Program-made: the position numbers and the translations under genes | Shown: in pieces, positions 18,264 to 26,786 of the stretch | Layout of the letters: every line of letters begins with the position of its first letter | Numbering within the stretch: the stretch's first letter is position 1 | The notes under the pieces: model-generated | What the model saw: only the letters and a program-made list of their open reading frames with translations | What the model was told of the DNA's origin: nothing | Database searches by the model: none | From: JBGPGW01 sp046349515 | GTDB lineage: Bacteria; Pseudomonadota; Alphaproteobacteria; CADEGL01 | Assembly (NCBI GenBank): GCA_046349515.1 | Contig: JAXMCE010000012.1 | Coordinates: 43,708-107,707 of the forward strand | Direction: 5' to 3' | Length of the DNA: 64,000 nt

Positions 18264-18569
18264 TTAGTCGAGCTCCTCGCCCGTGTGCGCTTTCCAGCGC
18301 AGCTTGAAGATTTCCCACTCCGCATCCCTCGGATTTCGGTAGACCTTGCCGAGGAGCTTGAGGGGTTTGCCTTTCTCGCCCGGATGGATCGCGAGGCGCC
18401 ATTCCCTGTATGGCTTCGTCTCGACCAACACGGGCTTGCCCTCGAGGGGGGCCGAGCGGAACAGCGTCAGGATGCGCTGGAGGCCGGGACTGTGGTGGCC
18501 CTGGGGTTTCGTGCGGAATTCTTCGGCGTAGACCCAATCCTCGGCACGAATCTTGTAGTGGGATGCCAT
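18264..18569 (-). CDS. dmfA1: N,N-dimethylformamidase-like small (alpha) subunit
   Basis: A 101-residue protein directly upstream of the large subunit gene, in the order known for dmfA1-dmfA2. The sequence is basic and aromatic-rich (ILTLFRSAPLEGKPVLVETKPYREWRLA, LLGKVYRNPRDAEWEIFKLRWKAHTGEELD), without a catalytic motif, as expected for the structural small subunit that wraps the large subunit. It is somewhat shorter than the Paracoccus small subunit as I remember it. The start is the ATG at the head of MASHYKIRAEDWVYAEEF. The previous gene in the operon is a TauD-type dioxygenase only 34 bases away. Confidence 0.75.
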   Translation of the reverse strand: MASHYKIRAEDWVYAEEFRTKPQGHHSPGLQRILTLFRSAPLEGKPVLVETKPYREWRLAIHPGEKGKPLKLLGKVYRNPRDAEWEIFKLRWKAHTGEELD

Positions 18570-18603
18570 CGCGCGTGTCTCCCGCTCGTGACGAATCGAA
18601 AGT

Positions 18604-19524
18604 CTAGGCCTGGGCTTCCGGCATCCACGGCGCGAAGACGGGCTCGGTGCCTGCGACGGTCGTCCGCCGCATGACGCGGCGCTGCCGGTCGACGTCGAAC
18701 GGGACCGCGCGGTGCAAGAGGCGCCGGTTGTCCCACATCGCAAGATCGCCCGGCTGCCATTGGTGGCGATAGACGAAGCGCTTCTCCGTCGCGAAGGCCA
18801 CGATCTCCTTGAGGAAGGCGCGACCCTGGTCGAGTTCCATCCCGCCAACCTCGGAGCCTGCGTTCATCGTGACATAGATGGAACAGCGTTTCTTGTCGCG
18901 GTGGTAGCGGATGATCGGGTGCGTGACCGGCGGCAGCCCCCATTTCTTCTCGTTAGGGAAGGGCGGGAGACCCGGATCGAGCACGCGGTCGAACTCGGGC
19001 GTGTGCACCATGTGGCGGCCGACCATGCGCGTCCTGAGACTCTCGGGCATCGCGTCGTAGGCCGCGAACATGTCCGCATACTCTGTCTGGCCGCCCGTCT
19101 CCGACGCGTCGGGGACTTCGAGCGCGTAGAGCAGCGACGCCAAAGCCGGGATGGTGCGGTACGAGCTGTCGGTGTGCCAGAGCGCATTGAATTGGAGAAG
19201 ACGCCACTGGACGCTGTCGCGGCCAGCGATGCGGTTCGATTCATCGACGTTCGAGATGTTGTAGAACTCAGGCTTCACTTTCTGGACGGCTTCCTCCGGA
19301 AATGCCTCGAGCGGGCCGAAGCGGCGGCTGAAGGCCGATTGTTCGTCCATCGACAACGACTGATTGCGGAAGACGAGAAGTCCATGGTTCTCGAACGCTT
19401 CGCGCACGGCGGCGAAAGTCGCCTCATCGAGAGGGCGCGACAGATCGAGGCCCGAAATTTCCGCCCCGAAGGTCGGATGAATCCGTCGAAGTTTGAGGCG
19501 ATCGTCCATTGCGATGGTGGCCAT
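18604..19524 (-). CDS. TauD/TfdA-family 2OG-Fe dioxygenase
   Basis: A 306-residue alpha-ketoglutarate-dependent dioxygenase. The iron triad is His117-x-Asp119 in ALWHTDSSY and His271 in RLLHRAVPFD, and Arg286/287 in RVMRRTTVAG fits the 2-oxoglutarate carboxylate contact. TauD/TfdA enzymes oxidise a carbon next to a heteroatom and often release the group by C-N, C-O or C-S cleavage. Placed between a creatinase-like gene and the dimethylformamidase genes, it may dealkylate an N-alkyl substrate. I use the inner ATG, because a GAGGAC ribosome site sits directly in front of it; an earlier ATG is 48 bases upstream. Confidence 0.9.
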   Translation of the reverse strand: MATIAMDDRLKLRRIHPTFGAEISGLDLSRPLDEATFAAVREAFENHGLLVFRNQSLSMDEQSAFSRRFGPLEAFPEEAVQKVKPEFYNISNVDESNRIAGRDSVQWRLLQFNALWHTDSSYRTIPALASLLYALEVPDASETGGQTEYADMFAAYDAMPESLRTRMVGRHMVHTPEFDRVLDPGLPPFPNEKKWGLPPVTHPIIRYHRDKKRCSIYVTMNAGSEVGGMELDQGRAFLKEIVAFATEKRFVYRHQWQPGDLAMWDNRRLLHRAVPFDVDRQRRVMRRTTVAGTEPVFAPWMPEAQA

Positions 19525-19590
19525 GGTGTCCTCGATGTGTCCTCCGAGCGCGGCGCCGATGAGATGGCTCATCGGCGCCGGACGGTCCTG

Positions 19591-20793
19591 CTATTTCTCG
19601 AACAGCTTGCGGGGAATCGAATTGAGCACCTCGCAGCCGGTCCGTGTCACGCGGATCGAGTTCGATGTGACGATTCCCATCTCGCCGGGGAAAAGGCAGC
19701 CAGGCACGAGGTGGAACGTCATGTTCTCCTGGAGCGCCCGCTTCTCGCCGCGACGGATGCTGATGATCTGACCCTCGCCCCAGTCGGGCGGATAGTTGAC
19801 GCCGATCGAATAGCCGATGCGGTGGACGTGGTTTTCGCCGAAGCCGTTCTTGACGAAGACGTTGTGTCCGATCTCGTTGACCTTCTCCGCGGGAACGCCG
19901 GGCTTGATCGCGGCAAGCACCGCTTCGAGCGACTCGACGGTCGTGTCGAACAGCTTGCGGACCTTCGGCTTGACCTTGCCCACGGTCGCCGTGCGGAACA
20001 CGGCGCCGCAATAGCGATATTTCGACGCCGCGATCTCGAAGATGCAGTGATCGTTCGCCGCCATCTTCCTGCCGCGCCAGGTCGCATGGCACGCGCCCGA
20101 GCGCCGGCCGGAGACGATGAAGTTGGGAAGGCCCGTGTATTCCGCGCCTTCGGCGCACCACACCTTGTGGAGCGCGCCGGCGATCTCGTCTTCGGTCACG
20201 CCCGGCTTCGTCGCCTTGATGCCCGCAAGACACGCCTTGTCCGCGATCGCGACTGCCTTCTTGATGATCTTGACCTCGGCCTCGGACTTGATCATGCGCG
20301 CTTCCTCGACGGTCGTCGTCGCGTCGAGGTAGGTCGCGCGCGGGAGCGCGCCCTTGATGGCTTCGTATTCGTTGACCGTGAAGAACCAGCCACCCCGCTC
20401 GATGCCGATGCGCTTGTCCGAAAGGCCGAGCCTCTCCATCGTGCGGATCGTGACTTCGACCGGCACGTGGTGGTCTTCGACCGGTGCGGTTTCGGTCAGC
20501 CAGGAGAATTCTGGGACATTGGTGAGCTCGAGTTTGCGGCCGACGAGAATGGGCGGCTGCCCGCGCGCGACGATGAGGCAATGGTAGCCGTAATAGCCCG
20601 GCGTCTCGTATCCCGTCAGATAGGTGATGTTCTCCGGCCCGCGCACCAGGAGCGCATCGAGGCCCGCGCGCTTCATGTTGTCGAGGACGACGTCGTAGCG
20701 TCGCTTGTATTCCTCGAGCGTGAACGGCAGACGCGGGTGTTGCGTCATCTTGAGCGCATGCCCGCCGGCTGTCGTTTCCGATCTCACTGTCAT
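19591..20793 (-). CDS. creatinase/ectoine-hydrolase-like M24 family protein (paralogue 2)
   Basis: A 400-residue M24-superfamily protein with both creatinase domains. The metallopeptidase Asp ligands are absent: the first site reads FEIAAS (252-257) and the second YRYCGAVFRT (259-268). His236 and the GYSIGVNYPPDWGEG segment (327-341) are kept, as in DoeA-type hydrolases. It is the first gene of a minus-strand operon followed by the TauD-type dioxygenase and the two dimethylformamidase subunits. I therefore expect it to hydrolyse a C-N bond in the same small-molecule pathway. The GGGGGAG ribosome site eight bases upstream decides the start; longer upstream reading has no family similarity. Confidence 0.85.
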   Translation of the reverse strand: MTVRSETTAGGHALKMTQHPRLPFTLEEYKRRYDVVLDNMKRAGLDALLVRGPENITYLTGYETPGYYGYHCLIVARGQPPILVGRKLELTNVPEFSWLTETAPVEDHHVPVEVTIRTMERLGLSDKRIGIERGGWFFTVNEYEAIKGALPRATYLDATTTVEEARMIKSEAEVKIIKKAVAIADKACLAGIKATKPGVTEDEIAGALHKVWCAEGAEYTGLPNFIVSGRRSGACHATWRGRKMAANDHCIFEIAASKYRYCGAVFRTATVGKVKPKVRKLFDTTVESLEAVLAAIKPGVPAEKVNEIGHNVFVKNGFGENHVHRIGYSIGVNYPPDWGEGQIISIRRGEKRALQENMTFHLVPGCLFPGEMGIVTSNSIRVTRTGCEVLNSIPRKLFEK

Positions 20794-21059
20794 CGCCGTG
20801 TCTCCCCCTTGTGGCCCCTGCCTCGTCTGGCAGGGGTCGCCACGGACTCTAGCGAATCGGGAGCCATTATTCGACAGGGGCCGAGCGCTGTCCTGCGGCA
20901 CGTCGCGGGCCGGCGGGGCCCGGGCGCCTGTGCGCCTCTCCGCGCTTCCGCCATAACGGGGCCTCGCGTCTCTTGACCCTCGGCGGCGCTCCGCTCCATG
21001 CTCACGGCGGCTATCGAATGGGCGCATCGGCGATGCCGCGGCAACGGGGAGGACCGGCC

Positions 21060-21989
21060 ATGACGATTCAAGCGACGAAGCCAGTCGAGGCGGCAACCGA
21101 CTTCGGCAGTGGTGCGGCCTACGTCAATGGCGAGTTCGTGCCCGTCGCGGATGCCACGATCTCGATACTCGATTTCGGCGTCACGCGCTCGGACTGCACC
21201 TACGACGTGGTGCATGTCTGGAAAGGGCGGTTCTTCCGGCTCGACCGCCATCTCGATCGGTTCCTTAGGAGCATCGAGAAACTGCGCATGACATTGCCCT
21301 TCGATCGCGCGGGCCTCGAGGACGTGCTCCACAAATGCGTGGCGCTGACCGGACTCGAGGATTCCTATGTCAACATGACCTGCACCCGCGGGCGTCCTTT
21401 GCCCGGCAGCCGCGATCCGCGTTCAGCCAAGAACAACTTCTATTGCTTCGCCGTTCCCTTCGTCTGGCTCGCGACGCTCGAGGAGCAGCGTCGCGGCCTT
21501 TCGATGCACATCAGCAGCATTCCGCGCATCCCGCCCGATTCGATCGACCCCACCATCAAGAACTACAATCGCCTCGACTTCCAGATGAGCCTCATCGAGG
21601 CCTGCGAAGCGGGGGCCGAGTTCGTCGTGCTCAGGGATTTCGAGGGCAACATCACCGAAGGGCTCGGCTACAACGTCTTCGCGCTCCACGGCGGCAAGTG
21701 GACGACGCCGTCCAAAGGCGTGCTCGAGGGCATCACGCGCCAGACGGTCCTCGACCTCTGCCGGGAGTTGAATGTGAGCGTCGAGACGGGCGTCCTGACG
21801 GAACGCGCGCTGCGCGGTGCGGATGAAATCCTCGTGACCTCGACCGCGGGCGGCATCATGCCGGTCGTCAAACTCGACGGCAAGGCGATCGGGGACGGCG
21901 CACCGGGGCCGGTGACCACGCGCCTCCAGCAGCTTTACTGGGCGAAGCACGCGGACCCGGCCTGGTCGACACCCGTCAGGCGCGGCTGA
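21060..21989 (+). CDS. class IV aminotransferase (branched-chain/D-amino-acid type)
   Basis: A 309-residue PLP-dependent fold-type IV enzyme. Lys167 in the TIKNYNRLD segment is the PLP lysine, GNITEGLGYNVFA is the family signature at about 215-227, and TSTAGGIMPV forms the phosphate-binding end. Members include branched-chain aminotransferase, D-alanine aminotransferase and 4-amino-4-deoxychorismate lyase. The SRDP and WLA stretches do not settle which one this is. It diverges from the creatinase-dioxygenase-dimethylformamidase operon across 266 bases, which suggests shared regulation. Confidence 0.87.
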   Translation: MTIQATKPVEAATDFGSGAAYVNGEFVPVADATISILDFGVTRSDCTYDVVHVWKGRFFRLDRHLDRFLRSIEKLRMTLPFDRAGLEDVLHKCVALTGLEDSYVNMTCTRGRPLPGSRDPRSAKNNFYCFAVPFVWLATLEEQRRGLSMHISSIPRIPPDSIDPTIKNYNRLDFQMSLIEACEAGAEFVVLRDFEGNITEGLGYNVFALHGGKWTTPSKGVLEGITRQTVLDLCRELNVSVETGVLTERALRGADEILVTSTAGGIMPVVKLDGKAIGDGAPGPVTTRLQQLYWAKHADPAWSTPVRRG

Positions 21990-22047
21990 GCATCACCACC
22001 GCGCGACGGCCGGCCCGGCCGTGCTCTGATCCAACGCCCATCGTCGC

Positions 22048-23250
22048 TCAGCCGGGCGCGCGGTGCAGGCCGCGCGGCAGGTTCGTCATAGGCTCGCAGC
22101 CAGCCTTCGTGATGTGGATCGTTTCGCTGATGCCGACGCCGAATCGCCCGGGGCAGCGAAAGGCGAGCGGCAGGTGGAAGACCATGTCGGGCTCCAGCAC
22201 GATCTCGCTGCCCTCGGCCAGGAATCCGATGACGTCCGCCCAGGTCGGCGGGAAGCCGATGCCGACATGGTAGCCATAGGCGCCGGGCAGGAAGAACTCA
22301 TCCGACATGTGCTTGTGGGCGGCCTTCGCCGCCATCGCGACATCGTGCCCGGTGCGGCCGGGTCTTGCGGTCGCGATGACGGCATCGATCGTGGCGAGCA
22401 CCGCGTCGGCCAAGGCCTCGACGCCTTTTTCCGGCTGCCCGGCAACGGCCGTCCGCATGAGTGCGGAGGTGTAGCGTTGGTGGCAGCCGCCATATTCGAG
22501 GAAGACGGGATCGCCGGGCGCGATCGTGAGGCGCCGGAAGGACTGGTGGGCGTAGCCCGTCCTGGCGCCGGACGTGACGATGGGTTGCACGGTCATGAAC
22601 TCGCTGCCGGCCGCGATCATGGCGTCGTAGCCCGCGCGGACGACATCGTTGTCGGTCGTGCCGGCACGGATCACGGCAAGGGATGCGCGGACTCCGGCCT
22701 CCGTATAGGCCGCGGCTTTGCGCAAGCACGCCATCTCGCGTGGTGACTTCACGAAGCGCTGGCGCGCGACGAGCTCCGAGGCATCGGCGAATGTTGCCTT
22801 CGGCAAGGCCGCTTTGATCTGGTCGAGGATATTGGGGAGAAGGCCGGAGATCTGGGTCTGGATGCCGATCCGCTTCGCATCGAACCCCTTCTCCTTGACG
22901 ATATCGCCGAGCTGCGCCCCGGCGCTTGCCTGGCCTACCCAAGGCGCGCAACGAAGGTCGCGAACCCAGCTGGCCGCGGTGCCCGCCGGGATCTCGATGG
23001 CGGTGACCTGGAGGACGGGATCGCCCTCCCGTGGCAAGACGAAGCACGCATGGTTGCCGACACCGAAGGTCGAGTAGCCGGTGAGGTAGCAGAGATCGGG
23101 CCGGTGCGTGACGAGGAGAACGTCGAGCCCGGCGGCGTCCATCGCCCGCCGCGCGGCCTTGATGCGTTGGTCGAATTCCTCGACGGGAAACGCCAATTCC
23201 TTTCCCGCCATCGAAGCCTGCAATGCCTTCGCATATTCGGTCGGATTCAC
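22048..23250 (-). CDS. creatinase-like M24 family protein (paralogue 3)
   Basis: A 400-residue M24-superfamily protein starting at a GTG with an AAGGGGAAG ribosome site. As in the other two paralogues the peptidase Asp pair is lost: FLEYGG (250-255) and RYTSALMRT (259-267) occupy the metal sites. His235 in GYAHQS, the GYHVGIGFPPTW segment and Glu376 remain. A metal-free creatinase-type C-N hydrolase is therefore more likely than an aminopeptidase. It is coded 30 bases after cysK in the same direction, so the two are probably co-transcribed. It differs from paralogue 2 in the PPTWAD motif, where that one has PPDWGE. Confidence 0.85.
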   Translation of the reverse strand: MNPTEYAKALQASMAGKELAFPVEEFDQRIKAARRAMDAAGLDVLLVTHRPDLCYLTGYSTFGVGNHACFVLPREGDPVLQVTAIEIPAGTAASWVRDLRCAPWVGQASAGAQLGDIVKEKGFDAKRIGIQTQISGLLPNILDQIKAALPKATFADASELVARQRFVKSPREMACLRKAAAYTEAGVRASLAVIRAGTTDNDVVRAGYDAMIAAGSEFMTVQPIVTSGARTGYAHQSFRRLTIAPGDPVFLEYGGCHQRYTSALMRTAVAGQPEKGVEALADAVLATIDAVIATARPGRTGHDVAMAAKAAHKHMSDEFFLPGAYGYHVGIGFPPTWADVIGFLAEGSEIVLEPDMVFHLPLAFRCPGRFGVGISETIHITKAGCEPMTNLPRGLHRAPG

Positions 23251-23280
23251 GGCTGCTTCCCCTTCCTGTGATTGATGCGA

Positions 23281-24258
23281 TCAGAGACCTTCGAAGAGCG
23301 CCGTCGTGATGTAGCGCTCGGCGAAGGACGGGATGATCGTGACGATGAGTTTTCCCTTCATCTCGGGCCGGCGGGCGACTTTGAGTGTGGCGGCCAAGGC
23401 GGCGCCGGACGAGATGCCGCCGGGGATGCCTTCGAGGCGCGCCAAGAGACGCGCCCTCTCGTAGGCCTCTTCGTTCGTGACTTGGACGATCTCGTCGATC
23501 GCCTTGGTGTTGAGAATCTCGGGAACGAAGCCGGCGCCGATCCCTTGGATCGGATGCGGGCTCGGCTGGCCGCCCGAGAGCACGGGGCTTGCCGCGGGCT
23601 CGACCGCGATCATCCTCAGCGTGGGCCGGCGGGGCTTCAGGGCTTCGGCACAGCCCGTGAGCGTCCCGCCCGTGCCGATCCCGGAGACGATCGCATCGAC
23701 CCCTCCCGCGGTGTCGAACCAGATCTCTTCGGCCGTCGTCCGGCGATGGATCGCGGGGTTGGCGGGGTTGCCGAACTGGTTGGGAATGACGGCGCCTGGG
23801 ATCGAGGCCTTGAGCTCCTCGGCCCGCGCGACGGCGCCCTTCATGCCCTTCTCGCGTGGCGTCAGGTCGATCTCGGCTCCGAGATAGCGGAGCATCTTCT
23901 GCCGTTCGAGCGAGACCGATTCGGGCATTGTCAGGATGAGGCGGTAGCCGCGCGCCGCGCACATGAAGGCAAGGCCGATGCCGGTGTTGCCCGATGTCGG
24001 CTCGATGATCGTCGTCGTGGCCGTGATTTGGCCTGCGGCCTCCATGGCCTCGATCATGTTCACGCCGATGCGGTCTTTGACGCTGCCGATTGGGTTGAAG
24101 AATTCGAGTTTGAGGCAGATGTCGGCCTCGATTCCTTCCTTCGCGCGAATACGCGGGATACGGACGAGCGGCGTGTTACCGATCGTCTCGGCGATGCTGT
24201 CATAGATGCGCCCGCGCAAGGGTCGGTCGAGCCTGAGCGCGCTCGAGGTTGGGTTCAT
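23281..24258 (-). CDS. cysK: cysteine synthase A
   Basis: A 325-residue PLP-dependent O-acetylserine sulfhydrylase of the usual length. The PLP lysine is Lys61 in [11 protein letters not shown], the substrate loop is [12 protein letters not shown], and the phosphate cradle is [10 protein letters not shown]; the C-terminal GGISSGAA is also typical. It makes cysteine from O-acetylserine and sulfide in the cytoplasm. The inner ATG with a GGGAGAC ribosome site is preferred over an upstream one. It leads a two-gene unit with the creatinase-like gene and diverges from an SDR gene. Confidence 0.9.
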   Translation of the reverse strand: MNPTSSALRLDRPLRGRIYDSIAETIGNTPLVRIPRIRAKEGIEADICLKLEFFNPIGSVKDRIGVNMIEAMEAAGQITATTTIIEPTSGNTGIGLAFMCAARGYRLILTMPESVSLERQKMLRYLGAEIDLTPREKGMKGAVARAEELKASIPGAVIPNQFGNPANPAIHRRTTAEEIWFDTAGGVDAIVSGIGTGGTLTGCAEALKPRRPTLRMIAVEPAASPVLSGGQPSPHPIQGIGAGFVPEILNTKAIDEIVQVTNEEAYERARLLARLEGIPGGISSGAALAATLKVARRPEMKGKLIVTIIPSFAERYITTALFEGL

Positions 24259-24409
24259 GGTTGTCTCCCTCATTCCCGTCGCCAACGAACTCACCCACTA
24301 CCGCCACTCGCAAGGCGGCCGCAAGAGGCGGCTCGGCAACGGGACCGGAAGGTATGGAGTCTCTCGCCTGGGAGTGAGAAGATTGGTGCTTCTGGGGACG
24401 GGGGCAGCG

Positions 24410-25168
24410 ATGGGTTACCTCGACGGGCGGGTGGCGATGATCACGGGCTCGGGCAGCGGCATCGGGCGCGCCACTGCGATCATCATGGCCGAGCGCGGCG
24501 CCAATCTCATCATCCATGACATCAACGAGAAGGGGGCCAACGAGACGGCCGAGAGCGTCCGCAAGCAGGGCCGCGAGGCACGCGTCTTCGTGGCCGACGT
24601 GTCCGATGTCGCCGCCATGCGCCGTGTCGTGAAGGATGCCGAGGCGCATTTCGGCCACATCGACATCCTGGTCAACAACGCCGGCATTGCGGGCGATCGC
24701 CGGCCGCTCGAAGAGCTGAGTGAGGAGTTCTTCGACCGCGAGATCGGCATTCACGTAAGAGGCTCGATGTTCACAACGCAGGCGGTCGTCCCCGGCATGA
24801 AGAAGCGACGCTATGGCAAGATCGTGAACATCTCCTCGATCAATGGCACCGTCGCCGATCCCAACTTTTCTGCCTACAACGCGGCCAAAGGTGCGCTTCT
24901 GGCCATGGCCAAGGGCTGGGCCAAGGAGTTCGCCCCTTGGAACATCTGCGTCAATATCATCGCGCCGGGCGAAATACTGACGCCCATGCCGCTGGCCAAG
25001 GATACGCCGGAACAAATCGCCGAGAAGGCCAAGCTGATCCCCTTCAAGCGCTACGGCCAGCCGGAGGAAATCGGCTATGCCATCACGTTCCTTTGCTCGC
25101 CCGAGGCGGATTTCATCACGGGCCAGGTGATCAGCCCCAATGGCGGGGCTGTCATCGTCGGCATTTGA
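24410..25168 (+). CDS. SDR family oxidoreductase (copy 1)
   Basis: A 252-residue classical short-chain dehydrogenase/reductase. TGSGSGIG (about 12-19) binds the nucleotide, an acidic residue in IIHDIN suggests NAD preference, NNAG is present, and the Ser-Tyr-Lys catalytic set is SSINGTV...YNAAK. FabG-like in form, but with no sign of a lipid context. The following flavin-dependent oxidoreductase starts 22 bases after the stop, so the two form an operon that diverges from cysK. Confidence 0.9.
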   Translation: MGYLDGRVAMITGSGSGIGRATAIIMAERGANLIIHDINEKGANETAESVRKQGREARVFVADVSDVAAMRRVVKDAEAHFGHIDILVNNAGIAGDRRPLEELSEEFFDREIGIHVRGSMFTTQAVVPGMKKRRYGKIVNISSINGTVADPNFSAYNAAKGALLAMAKGWAKEFAPWNICVNIIAPGEILTPMPLAKDTPEQIAEKAKLIPFKRYGQPEEIGYAITFLCSPEADFITGQVISPNGGAVIVGI

Positions 25169-25190
25169 CGGGGCCAGGAGGAGGAGTGCC

Positions 25191-26246
25191 ATGAAGTTCG
25201 GCTTGTTCCATCTGACGCAGAAGCGCGACCCGGCCCTCACTCCAAAGCAGGTCTATCAGGACCTTCTCGACCGCGTGCGGTTGGCCGAGGACATCGGGAT
25301 GGAACATTCCTGGGTCGCCGAGCACCACTTCACGGACTACTGCCTCGCGCCCTCGCCGCTGACTGCGATCGCCTGGCTGGTGGGCCAGACCAAGCGTATG
25401 AAATTCGCACCCGGCATTCTCGTCCTGCCGCTCTACGACCCGGTGCGGCTTGCCCAGGAAATCGCCATGGTCGATCTCATGGCCGACGGGCGGCTCGAAC
25501 TGGGTATCGGTTTCGGCTATCAGGAGTACGAGTTCCAAGGCTTCCGCGTGCCGCTCAAAGACGCGGCGGCACGAGCGCTCGAAGTGCTCGACGTCGTCGA
25601 GGGCGCGCTCGCCAACGGCCGGTTCGCTTACAACGGCGCCTTCTACACGATCAACGACACGGTCATGGCCGTCCGGCCGACGAAGCCGCGCCTTCCCACC
25701 TATCTCGCCGGCGCTACCCGGCATCCGATCTTCCCGCGCCGTGCGGTCAAGAACGGCTACATCCCCTTCGTCTACAATGGCTGGAGCCCCTTCGACCTGA
25801 TCGTGTCGATGCGCGAGAACTACGACGCGATCGCCAAGGAGGAAGGGGTCGATCCCTTGAGCATTCCGATGGCGATCGAGCGGTTCGTGTACGTCACGGA
25901 CTCGAAGGCCGACGCGCTGTGGGCAGCGGAAAATTTCCGCTACACGGCGCGGGCCGCGCGCTCGCTGCGTTTCAACTATGTCGAGCTCGACGGGACCACG
26001 ATCAAGGACCTGCCCGCACAGGATGACCCGCCGCTCGAGGACATCATCAAGAACGGGATCATCGGCGATGCCGAGACCTGTGCCGCCAAGATCGTCGATG
26101 AGATGAAGCGCGCCCGTCTCAGCCACTATGGCTGCCTCATCGGCGTGGGGGCCATGGACCAGGCCAAGGTCATGCGCTCGCTCGAACGCATCGGAGCCGA
26201 GGTCATGCCGCTCGTCCGCCGGGCGGCAAGCGCCAAGGCAGCGTAA
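25191..26246 (+). CDS. LLM-class flavin-dependent oxidoreductase
   Basis: A 351-residue TIM-barrel luciferase-like (bacterial luciferase/alkanal monooxygenase) protein. Typical segments are WVAEHHF near residue 43, GILVLPLYDPVRLAQEIAMVDLMADGRLELGIGFGY at about 86-120 and IIGDAETCAAKI near the C terminus. These enzymes use FMNH2, or F420 in actinobacteria, to oxygenate or reduce small molecules, so a flavin reductase partner would be needed; none is next to it. An AGGAGGAGG ribosome site decides the start. It is the second gene of the SDR operon. Confidence 0.9.
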   Translation: MKFGLFHLTQKRDPALTPKQVYQDLLDRVRLAEDIGMEHSWVAEHHFTDYCLAPSPLTAIAWLVGQTKRMKFAPGILVLPLYDPVRLAQEIAMVDLMADGRLELGIGFGYQEYEFQGFRVPLKDAAARALEVLDVVEGALANGRFAYNGAFYTINDTVMAVRPTKPRLPTYLAGATRHPIFPRRAVKNGYIPFVYNGWSPFDLIVSMRENYDAIAKEEGVDPLSIPMAIERFVYVTDSKADALWAAENFRYTARAARSLRFNYVELDGTTIKDLPAQDDPPLEDIIKNGIIGDAETCAAKIVDEMKRARLSHYGCLIGVGAMDQAKVMRSLERIGAEVMPLVRRAASAKAA

Positions 26247-26457
26247 GAGAGCCTCCGGCCCGAAGGCCCGCGGCGCGTCTCTCTCCCGCTTCGGACGACG
26301 CTTCGCCCCATCGTTGGATCCTGCGGCGGCGTGCCACCGGCGCGCGCATGGCCGCGTCGCGCACCCGGCAAGCCGCGGGACCCGACACGTCTACCCGACA
26401 CATCTATATGTCACGCGGCGGATCGCGACGCGTATTCACCAATGTTAAAGGTTATGG

Positions 26458-26472
26458 TTAACAGATGATTAA
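26458..26472. promoter_or_regulatory. CtrA-type binding site TTAA-N7-TTAA
   Basis: TTAA at 26,458-26,461 and 26,469-26,472 are separated by exactly seven bases, the consensus spacing for the alphaproteobacterial cell-cycle regulator CtrA, which activates pilA in Caulobacter. The same stretch also lies inside an inverted repeat of GGTTAA (26,456-26,461) and TTAACC (26,475-26,480). It sits about 100 bases above the promoter-like element, farther than usual for CtrA activation. Confidence 0.55.
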
Positions 26473-26514
26473 TATTAACCAAAGATCGTCTTGGATATTC
26501 TCAAATATTAACCA
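26471..26514. repeat. pair of 11-base direct repeats upstream of pilA
   Basis: AATATTAACCA occurs at 26,471-26,481 and again, perfectly, at 26,504-26,514. The copies start 33 bases apart, close to three helical turns, so a protein could bind both on one face of the DNA. The first copy overlaps the CtrA-type site. Confidence 0.6.
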
Positions 26515-26575
26515 TGAGTATTAAGCAAGATTGACGTAAATGCTGAAAAACATTGGTATTTTTACTTGTTTTGTC

Positions 26576-26604
26576 TTGACAATTACTAACTCCTTCGGCA
26601 TAGT
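26576..26604 (+). promoter_or_regulatory. possible sigma-70-type promoter of pilA
   Basis: TTGACA (26,576-26,581) matches the -35 consensus, and CATAGT (26,599-26,604) lies after a 17-base spacer and matches four of six -10 positions. The -35 is embedded in the small palindrome TTGTC-TT-GACAA (26,571-26,582). A transcript from here would have a leader of about 175 bases before pilA. Confidence 0.4.
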
Positions 26605-26786
26605 CCGAACGTAGAGCGCGATAGCCAAAAGTAATGCTTCGCGCGGATCGCCTGGACACGTGTCGGCTCACCGACCAGCCACAACCGGGCGGAGAAGAAA
26701 GGGGAAAAGGGCCGCAAGAGCCGATACCCCTCGACGAACAACCCCGATCTCCGGGGCGACAACGTGGCAATTGAGGAGCAGAAGAC

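Larger units (their letters stand above)
26247..26786. other. long AT-rich intergenic region upstream of pilA
   Basis: A 540-base stretch without a gene. The first 150 bases are GC-rich. Bases about 26,400-26,600 are clearly AT-rich compared with the rest of the window and carry six TTAA tetramers, two copies of an 11-base repeat, a CtrA-type site and a promoter-like pair. The last part is a leader with a small hairpin (CCCCG 26,742-26,746 paired with CGGGG 26,752-26,756) and a GAGGAG ribosome site for pilA. Confidence 0.7.

Noticed and set aside
18712..20976. A 754-codon plus-strand open frame opposite the TauD and creatinase-like genes
   Set aside because: A shadow of two genes with recognised active sites on the minus strand.
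26445..26524. Further CtrA boxes among the other TTAA pairs
   Set aside because: The pairs at 26,445/26,458 and 26,508/26,521 have nine-base spacing, not seven, so only one site was called.
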